From NCBI GenBank assembly GCA_001632425.1, contig KV425563.1, positions 1-64,000 of the forward strand: a DNA stretch of 64,000 nucleotides, written 5' to 3'. Shown in pieces: positions 56,101-64,000 of this stretch. A model generated the notes under the pieces. That model searched no databases and was not told the origin of the DNA. It worked only from the letters and a program-made list of their open reading frames with translations. The stretch's first letter is position 1. Each line of letters opens with the position of its first letter. The position numbers were made by a program, and so were the translations under genes. The DNA comes from Neolentinus lepideus HHB14362 ss-1. Its lineage: Eukaryota > Basidiomycota > Agaricomycetes > Gloeophyllales > Gloeophyllaceae.

Positions 56101-59064
56101 CTGTTCCCCTTACGCTTGCCCGATCGATAATTATTCTTTCGAATTCTGACAGTACGACCCACCTATCTCCCTTGGATTCGCAGACACAGCCAAAGCTGCC
56201 CCAATCTGCTTCCGCTTTGCGTTCCTCGTCCAGAATAAGAAGTTGGCACCGCCACACAGATTTGATCGGCGGAACAGGACGCGCCACGTGCCAAGGCACA
56301 GAGATCCTCCGCAGCAGAAGAGCATTCCCGCTTGTTCCCATCGTATGGCATCGTTTGCTTAGCTCCTCTCACTCCGCCAACGACCTGGTAAACCTCTTCC
56401 AAAAGAGCCTGAATAGCTGTCCCAATAGTGTCTTATCTTTATTGACCTAGGGCGGCTAACGCCACTCGGCTGTACGGACTGACTTTAGGTTAGAGGACGA
56501 ATTGAAATAATTAACCTGGCATACCCCGATGTCATTAATGCTCGGAGATATCCTCGACGGATCTGTAGTCTATTCCGGCCCTCCGAAACCCGTCCGGTAC
56601 AATCAGCAATCTTACAGCGCGAGCTCATGACAGTGGATCCCACTCGGGACCGTGCAGAATAAGAGGAGCGCCATACTCGGGACAAGACACGTATATATCA
56701 CTCATGCAGTACTATGAGGGCATTGCTCAAGGTCCAGTGTCTGCGTATGTGCAGATTATACCTAGGACTGCGGTCACTGCAATATGCCCCAGTAGACATG
56801 CACCATTAGAACTGTCTATCTGTAGGATGCTGTTCACTGGACAGACCGAGACGATATCAGATATTCCCATACTCCCATCAAGTGACAAACCAGAACCTCC
56901 TAGTGCTTTGTTCCTGCTGCGAGATCATCATCATCGCGATGACAATGTTCACATCTCCTCCAGAGTCCCAGGCAGTCAGTCAAGCTCACGCGTCGGGTCT
57001 TGTTATCCACGCTCCAACAAAATGATTGATGAACGGATGGACGGGACTGTTGTACTGCATCTGGCAGTGTGAGCGTATACAGGGACCGGCATCCACCACA
57101 GCTTGTCTATGGGTCAATCACCTACATCTCACGAGGATACGACTCCTCGTATCGTATCATTCAATACTCGTTGTTGCTGTTGTTCTATCTCTCGTAACGC
57201 TGGATCAGCTCCTTCGATTTCCCTAGACGCATTTGGATTTCGGTGGCTGAATGCACTGCCTGAGTGCAATACAAGGGTTTTACTAAGTGCCGGATTGCTC
57301 GATTCGTTGCGGAGATGCTCACCGAAATCATGACCTGGTTAAACCAAACAATCTCTTCTCATGGACGGAATCCATCTCTCGGCATTCTGTACGCTTTAGC
57401 TCAATACGATGAGGTCCCTGGCTCCACAAGTCACGCAATATATAAATTATGCTCTGGACTGGCTGGATAGCGGCTTCTGTCTTTGGGAGTACCTGTCAAG
57501 TGTCTTCTTGTTCGCCGGTACCATCTCTTGAGCTAAGGCTGTTCCTCGAAATTATCACATCCCTTTACCTGAACATGATTCTAGAATGACCTTGAGTGTC
57601 CGATGTCTGTCAAGAACAGTTGCCCCTGGAATTGACACTCCCTCTTCTCCGCGCACCATTTCAAAATAAGGACTCACTTGTACTTCATTGGTTGGGTATT
57701 TGTGATTCCATTCATTGGGCGCAGACGAAACGGACACCGCCTGGATATGTTTTGTTCATTACCCCTCTTTCGCTATTCGGCTCCTGCGTCACGATACTGA
57801 GTTGCCGCATATGAGTGTATTCAAAGCTAGAGAGCTTTGCCTTCTGAGTGCTAGTACCGTCGTCTCATGTTAGTCACAGGCACGGATAGATGCTCGCCAC
57901 ATCGGACAGCGGAGGCGCCCATTGGACATTCGCACTTGACGTTTCGATTGGATGACTCGGCCTGTTCCACCGGACAGCATGCCAATGGGCTATGACTTGT
58001 ACCCGTACGGACTGCTCGGCGATACACCGAGAAGCTGTGCAGCGTTTGGACTGTACCATAGCACGAGCATGCAGTTTCGGCATAAGCTGAGATAATTAAT
58101 AGGCTTACACTGATCCGGCGTGTCAGCGCCTTTTCCGGAAGCAGATCTACGTCTTCACCGCGAGCTGGAAACTAATTACAAGCGATACTTCGACGCTGAG
58201 TTGAGGCGAGGTTGCAGGAAGAGTGCGCAAATACTCACGGCATGTTCTGTCAATATACGATTCGCGTTCGCGTCTGCTCATCCCGTGTACTTCCATTGTT
58301 CCATTAGTGCGCTGGGTTCGATAAGGGCGTTTATCATCGTCATACAATCTGCCTGTTATGGAATAGAAGTGGTGGCATGTGAGCGTCTCTTGAGGATGAT
58401 GTCGGCTTCGGACGGGCTGAATGGTCGATGACTGAGCGGCTCCCAACGATGCTGTTGTGCCACTAAACCTTGGGTCTGTGGAAGCGCCGGATCATGGTCG
58501 GTTTCGTATTGCACCATCCATTCCGTAGGACTCTGGTATTCTTGCGTTTCGGGTCGCACCTTCCTTGGAGATGCGGCCGCGGGCTGGGCCATGGAGGCTT
58601 TTGTCGGCGTCTACCAAGAGACACGATCTGTCAGAGCAGGTTAAGGAAAGAGTCCCAATGAGTTCTTCGTATACGTGGGCGCCATGTGGCTACGCGGCCT
58701 TGGTCGGAAGCAATGCTCTGCCGTAAGAGTTGCAAGAAAGGATAGAGAGATCCGAGTCCGACATTCGGTTCCAGTACTGTTCTCCTTTCATCCTCTACGA
58801 AAGTAGATACTGACCAGTCACAGCCTTGATTCTGTCAATGCGGATTCCATGTCGTGGTGTGTCGCGACAACATCTCCATTGCGTCTAGCTACTTTTGTTA
58901 TCATTGAATCCCTGTGAGTGCCTGGGATCGTCGACCCTCGGCAGAGCCTGTGTTTCGGAATTTCGACAAGTCTGAGCTGAGGAATATGTCGTCGGACGAG
59001 TATAAAGAGGAGGGGGACGCAAGCTGAGAAAGCCAGAGCAAGACTCGAGTCCGCTTCCTCCACA
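53197..59064. other. 5.9-kb gene-poor region with coding-like fragments
   Basis: No complete gene can be built. Scattered stretches look once-coding: an open frame near 55,160-55,393 reading EVPYPANPCPETGCYATV and HYEKTRAASIRVVDLF; FFEGFIEFHADRGRRANAV near 53,890-53,935; SYYLTGSASSGDVGTV near 54,865-54,905; and EIMTWLNQTISSHGRNPSLG near 57,320-57,385. They are in different frames, without consistent splice signals. I read the region as either decayed genes or short-exon genes I cannot resolve. Confidence 0.5.
59001..59006 (+). promoter_or_regulatory. TATA box
   Basis: TATAAA lies 58 bp upstream of the ATG at 59065 of the MoCo-sulfurase-like gene. Confidence 0.5.
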
Positions 59065-61014
59065 ATGGGTAACTCTCATTCAACCACCACCGTCGGACAC
59101 CAGCCGCGCCATCTCGCCCTCCCCCACAAACGCACTCTTGTCTCTAACATCACTCTTGGCTGCGCGTCGCCATCGTCGGCAAACAGTTCTATCATATCCG
59201 ACAACCACACTTTTGTTAGCGAGAAACAGCTTTTGAGCGAAAAATCTAGTTGCGACCATCTACCGCTATATGCGCACCCGCCGCTCTCAGACTTCACCCA
59301 CGATGAGGCGGCGCACGCATACAGCGCTTTCTTGAAGACGTATCCCGAATACCAGTCTACCTGGATTATCGATTCACTCCGGAGGAGTGATTTCTCCAGG
59401 CTCGATCGTGGCGGCGAGACCTATGTCGACTACATGGGTGGCTCCCTTTACCCCGAGAGTCTAATCCGCGTCCACTCCGCGTTCCTCAATACAAACGTCC
59501 TCGGCAATACGCATTCAGTCAGCCCTAGGTACGATCTTAGCCTTTGTGGGCAGCGATCGATGTACTTACGTATGATTCGTATCCTAGCTCACACTTATCG
59601 TCCACTTGTGCTAACGAGGCGCGAGCTGCCGTTCTATCCTTCTTCAGGGCCCCTCCAGGGTACACCGTCATCTTCACTCCAAACGCCACAGGGGCCTTAA
59701 AGCTCGTCGGAGAATCATACCCATTTACGGAGAACAGCACCTACGTCCTAGGTGCTGACTCCCATAATAGCGTGCATGGAATACGACAGTTCGCTCTACA
59801 GAAAGGGGCGCAAGTGCAATATATTGAATCAACGCAGCACGGCGGATTTCACGTCCCGACAGCAAAGGTAATTGCCTTGCCACATTGTTCTCCATCTGAT
59901 GCTCACGCTCATCGTTTCACGAAGGCTATCCTTGCACGTCATAAGCCTCGCACAAGAGATGTTTCGCCTTCCTTATTTGCCATGACCGGCCAATCGAATA
60001 TCTCAAACTCTAAAAATCCCTTGTCTCTCATCAAGTACGCATCATCCCTTGGGTACCACACCCTACTCGATGCAGCGGCCCTGGCACCTACGTCTGTTAT
60101 CTCTCTGGAGGAAACTCCTGTCGACGCTATGGCCATTAGTTTCTACAAGATGTTCGGTTACCCGACTGGCGTTGGTGCGCTCGTGATCAAGCAATCGCTA
60201 CTAGCTAAGCTCAAGCGACCTTGGTTCGCTGGCGGTACCGTCGATGTCGTCCAAGTTCCCGGCAACCTGGTTACGATGGCCCACGAGCTCCACGAGCGTT
60301 TCGAGGTACCCTTAAGCTTGTCTCATTTTATAACTTGTCTTGCTAACCCCGGCTCACCTTCAGGACGGGACCATTAATTACCTCACGCTTCCTGCTATCA
60401 CGGACGGTTTGCGTTTCCTCTCGGCATACCTCCCTTTCCTCCCGCTGCGGCTTTCGTGCCTTGTGGACCACCTCACCACATCCTTATCCAAGCTTCGGCA
60501 TGAGAGGGCAGGCACCCCCGTCGTTCGCATCCTCTCCCGGCTTCCAAGCCGGCGACTAAGATCGGTCGGCGAACAGTCAGACACCGGATCTGTCGTCTCA
60601 CTGATCTTCCTATCCGTAAGTCGTTCCGGAGTCCGCTCATCATCGTACTGGTCTGACAAGATGATTGTTCTGAAACAGCCATCGGGTACTATGATCCCGA
60701 ACTCGTTCATCGAACACGCCGCATCGCAGCGCCACATCTCCCTGCGCACCGGCTGCATGTGCAACCCTGGTGGCGCCGCAGCGATCCTTGGCATCCAGGA
60801 GGACATGGCGCGACTCTACCCTGGCGTCACACTAAAGGATTTTGAGGAAGTTGTCGGTCGCGAGCTTGGGGTCGTCAGAATTAGCCTGGGGCTCGCTAGC
60901 ACCTTCCAAGACGTGTGGCGGGTGATCCAGTTCGCATCGGCGATGGCATCTGACGAGACACGCCAGGCGATGTGGGGCGACTGGATGAGTACAAAAGCAG
61001 GTCAGGCTATTTAA
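59065..61014 (+). CDS. molybdenum cofactor sulfurase-like PLP enzyme
   Basis: Four exons (59065-59528, 59588-60305, 60364-60615, 60679-61014) give 589 residues. It matches the N-terminal NifS-like (aminotransferase class V) part of MoCo sulfurase: YVDYMGGSLYPESLI, GNTHSVSPS, VIFTPNATGALKLVGE, LLDAAALAPTSVISL, the PLP-lysine segment AISFYKMFGYPTGVGAL and RTGCMCNPGGAA with the candidate sulfur-carrying Cys. The MOSC domain found at the C-terminus of full-length MoCo sulfurases is absent; the protein ends soon after GVVRISLGLASTFQDV, the end of the PLP fold. The enzyme may transfer sulfur from cysteine, but the acceptor is not known. Confidence 0.87.
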
Positions 61015-61315
61015 GTATTAACATATGGGCTCGGAGGAAAGCGTTTTCTGGCGGCAGTGTACCATCATTATTATCACCACATCGAGTACCTGTAAAAATA
61101 GCGGGAAGGCTGTATGTATTATTGGAAACCCCTCTCTATTTGACAGTCTCCTTCCTTTTGTTCCTTTTTTCTTTTCGATACTTTCCTGCATTATCCTTTC
61201 CTTCGCTGTTCTTTCCTCCGTCTTCGTTTTGTAGGATGTAATAACACTGTAAATTTCCATCTGATTCGTTTCCGAGCTCGGAGAATTCGTGTCATTCCAA
61301 ACTACGTGAAGGGGT
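61015..61315. other. convergent intergenic spacer
   Basis: T-rich 3' flank shared by two convergent genes. Nothing else seen. Confidence 0.6.
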
Positions 61316-64000
61316 CTACTCGTCTTCTCCCTCATCTTCGTCGCCTTCATCTTCTGAAACTTCTAGGCCCGCCTCGCGAAGGCGGTCTTTGTCTCTGCGA
61401 CGTTTGCTACTCAACTCGTCTAGAAGTACTAACAGATCTTCCTGTTCTTTCTCGACGTCCTGGCGCTTCTCGTTGGCAGCTTGGATATCGGACGTCAGCT
61501 GTGATATTTGAACCTCCAAGGCCTTTCTCTGTAGACAGTGCGTCTCAATTCGCATCGCCAAATCACTATGATATGAATACCCACTTCTTGCTCCTTCTCT
61601 GTCAACACCGTCTTCAGCTTACTCTGAAGCGACTCGATTTCCTGTGATTGGTTCCGCATCATTTCTTTCAAAGAAGCGACCAGGATTTCTGTCTCAGGAG
61701 TTTGACCTACGACGCACGTGAGGAACAATTGAGGCGGCCGCTATTAAGCTACTCACCTGCGGATGACGACAGAGAATTTGGGTCTGCGCGGATCCCTCGC
61801 TGGATAGTATCTTTTTTGGACGTTAGGGGTTTACGGGCGCCAACGTGTGAGCGCTTACAATAGTTCGACTTCAAGAAGTCGACGAAGGGCCAATCGAACC
61901 ACACCTCCGCTTCGCCAGTCGTTTCCGGTTTGAGGCCCGGCTGCGAATGCGGTGATGTCGGATAGGGTAACACAGTCGATTCGGGAGATACCGCTTTCAA
62001 CCGCTCGTCTTCGCGCAGACGTGTGATCCGACCCATCAGTGCATCGATGCCGAGTCGATTCAGAATCGGATGAATAGTTGCTCTCGTGATCCAAGAATAT
62101 CAGCTCTTCTCTCGGCGCGTGCAACAAGACAAAGGCAAGCACTCACCGTGTCACTTCGCCGGGCTCGCGATTGAATTCGTAGCAGATTCCCAGCAGAAGA
62201 GCGCACAAACCGGGGACAAGGACATCGGATTCAGAAGTCTGATTCACAGGTTCTACCAACTGTCGATCAACAAAACTCGGCTTAGGATCATCCCGAACGG
62301 CGTAGAAGTACAATGGACAGGACATACGATTCCCAATCCCCCGGCATCCAGAAACTCCCGCACGGCCTTGGAATCTTCCCAAAGCCACTGCGACAGAAGG
62401 GTCAGGTAGGCAGTGACGAGGCGATCCCATTCACGGGCTTCTCTGTCGGAGCTGGACGCATGGGATCGCGAGAGCAGCGCCAGAGAAAGATGCTCGTTAA
62501 GCAGTTGTATCAGTGTCTGCGGGGAATCGTCTTCGTCCTCACTTGGCTGTGGCGGAGCAGGTGCCTGACCGTCAGCTGGCACAAAGAAACTGCCCTGGCC
62601 CGCGTCAAACCCCGCACCGGGCGGCTTGATCGATCGCGCGAGCGTCTTGGCACGGAAGGAGTTTCGGAGCAGGTGGGCGAATAAAATTGCTGCGAGCTGC
62701 GTGGACACCACGGATGCAGGGTTGAGCGGAGATGTGGGCGGTGTAGCGAGGAACTGCAAAAGAGGAGTGACAGGTGGCGGCGCGGACCCGTCTAGTAGAG
62801 TCACGAGCCCCAAATGTCAGTGTCACCGGTCATTTCACACCGTTGGAGGTAAATATATACCTTCTGAAGGGATCATGGCCTGCAGGATCAGTAGTCGTAT
62901 GTCATTTTGGCCTACGAAGCTCTGCGCAATCGAGGGTCAAGACTCTGCCTGCATCGGGGGTCCATCCTCACTTACTTCGAACACACCAGCGGCCGTCGCT
63001 CTCAATTCTAGGGCCTCCTTGTCCCTTCTGGTGCTGTGCAGCCCGCTGTATTCACCATTCAGTATGAGCTCCACAAGAGCATCGAGTGCAGTGGTCGGCT
63101 CTAAGCGGTCCCATTCCTCGCCATTGGTCTCCGGGACGGGTATGTATGTCGTGACTAGGATGTCTGACAGCGGCAGTGATTGATTGATGGGCAGAAGCCG
63201 CAGAGACTACAGTACGCAATCCGTAAACTGCGACACACGACTAGCCAGGGACGTACCTGCGTTTTGAGAGTCGACGGCGCGTTGGATGCCAGGGCCATCT
63301 CCAACAAGCAGCGCGTGAAGGGCGATAAGTCACCGGACTAAACACCTGACTTTAGTGTTGTGCTATGATGTTCAACGAATCGTATACTAACATTTGCACC
63401 CTTGGTTGCAACAAGCATGCCGATGATTCCAATGACTAGACCAGCATTCTGACCTTTCTGCGTATCCCAGAACTGGAGCGCAAACTGCTGCGGAGCAGGT
63501 TCATGTGTGGGGAGATTTGGAGGGAATTGAAGTAAGGACAACAGCACCACTGCCATGGGTGTTTCTCGGAAATAACTCTGCGACGAAGTGTTACAGAGTG
63601 AAGACCGTAAAACGTGAAACAGCGCGCCTGATTCGATGCGTTAAACCGCAGCAAACCATCAACACACAGTAAAGCGTCTTGAACCACAATCCCTCCATCG
63701 ATGCCGCCTTCTGTTGTGATGATATTGAATAACCTTTCAAAGGCGCCTTCAAATGTGAGGACTTTCTGGATTTCAGGACTTTGCGAGATCAGTGACTGCA
63801 GCATGGTAATTGCCTCTACACCACGTAAATACTCGTTGGTTAAGACACAAGTTCTCTGAGTACAGACCATTACGAATAATCTCCCGTCTATCCTCGAGTA
63901 CAGCTATGATTCCAGCAGGACCTGCTACCGCGGTCAAGAAATAGCTCTGCACGATCTGTCGTCTATTTCGCAACAAAGTCGACAGAAATTGGAGCGCGCC
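61316..64000 (-). CDS. USO1: vesicle-tethering protein USO1/p115, partial
   Basis: ER-to-Golgi tethering factor. The gene enters from the right edge, so the N-terminus is missing. Visible parts of the armadillo head are EYLRGVEAITMLQSLISQSP, ALLCVDGLLRFNASNQ, TPMAVVLLSLLQFPPNLPTH, GLVIGIIGMLVATKGAN and WFDWPFVDFLKSNYYTIQRG. A short coiled coil follows (IESLQSKLKTVLTEKEQE, DVEKEQEDLLVLLDELSSKR), then the acidic C-terminus SEDEGDEDEGEDE. Introns of about 50 nt interrupt the gene many times. The coiled-coil tail is under 150 residues, far shorter than the long rod of yeast Uso1 and closer to p115. Confidence 0.88.

Overview
This 64 kb window is nuclear DNA of a filamentous basidiomycete, most likely an agaricomycete. 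The genes are cut by many short introns (about 47-65 nt), are packed on both strands with short spacers, and encode typical fungal families (CFEM, OPT, NCS1, DUF2828, Erv2, Uso1). A wood-rotting polypore-type fungus is my guess from the overall feel of the proteins; that part is inference. I see no ribosomal RNA, no CRISPR array and no intact transposon.

Layout, left to right. 0-4.4 kb: a gene-poor end with a 22-bp tandem repeat, an intact F-box-like gene and a broken paralogue. 4.5-14 kb: housekeeping genes, namely geranylgeranyl diphosphate synthase, the CTD-kinase gamma subunit, cytosolic asparaginyl-tRNA synthetase, pinin, and a short SRP72 divergent from pinin. 15-24.5 kb: membrane and secretory genes, namely a histidine-phosphatase-like membrane protein, a GPI-anchored CFEM protein, an Erv2-type sulfhydryl oxidase and an oligopeptide transporter. 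25.6-30 kb: a split tRNA-Thr(CGU), a decayed F-box paralogue and a DUF2828/vWA protein. 30.6-41.2 kb: a large acidic orphan, an intronless FAD monooxygenase, an Artemis/SNM1 nuclease and an SR-rich nuclear protein. 41.7-53.2 kb: an NCS1 transporter, a second intact F-box gene, a small secreted protein, a head-to-head pair of saccharopine-dehydrogenase-like reductases and an unrecognised protein. 53.2-59 kb: a long stretch with only fragmentary coding-like pieces. 59-64 kb: a MoCo-sulfurase-like protein and the 3' part of USO1/p115, which runs off the right edge.

The genes do not form an obvious metabolic cluster. The GGPP synthase sits among housekeeping genes, not next to terpene cyclases or P450s. 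Features that stand out are: one F-box-like family present as two intact genes and two pseudogenes; at least six introns that only fit the reading frame with a GC-AG donor; a reductase gene duplicated in inverted orientation, with identical exon lengths but one intron present in only one copy and a GC versus GT donor at a shared intron; a phosphatase whose RHG motif reads RNG; and an SRP72 with the middle of the protein missing.

Exon boundaries were worked out by hand from splice signals, frame and family knowledge. Protein lengths are those of the hand-built models.
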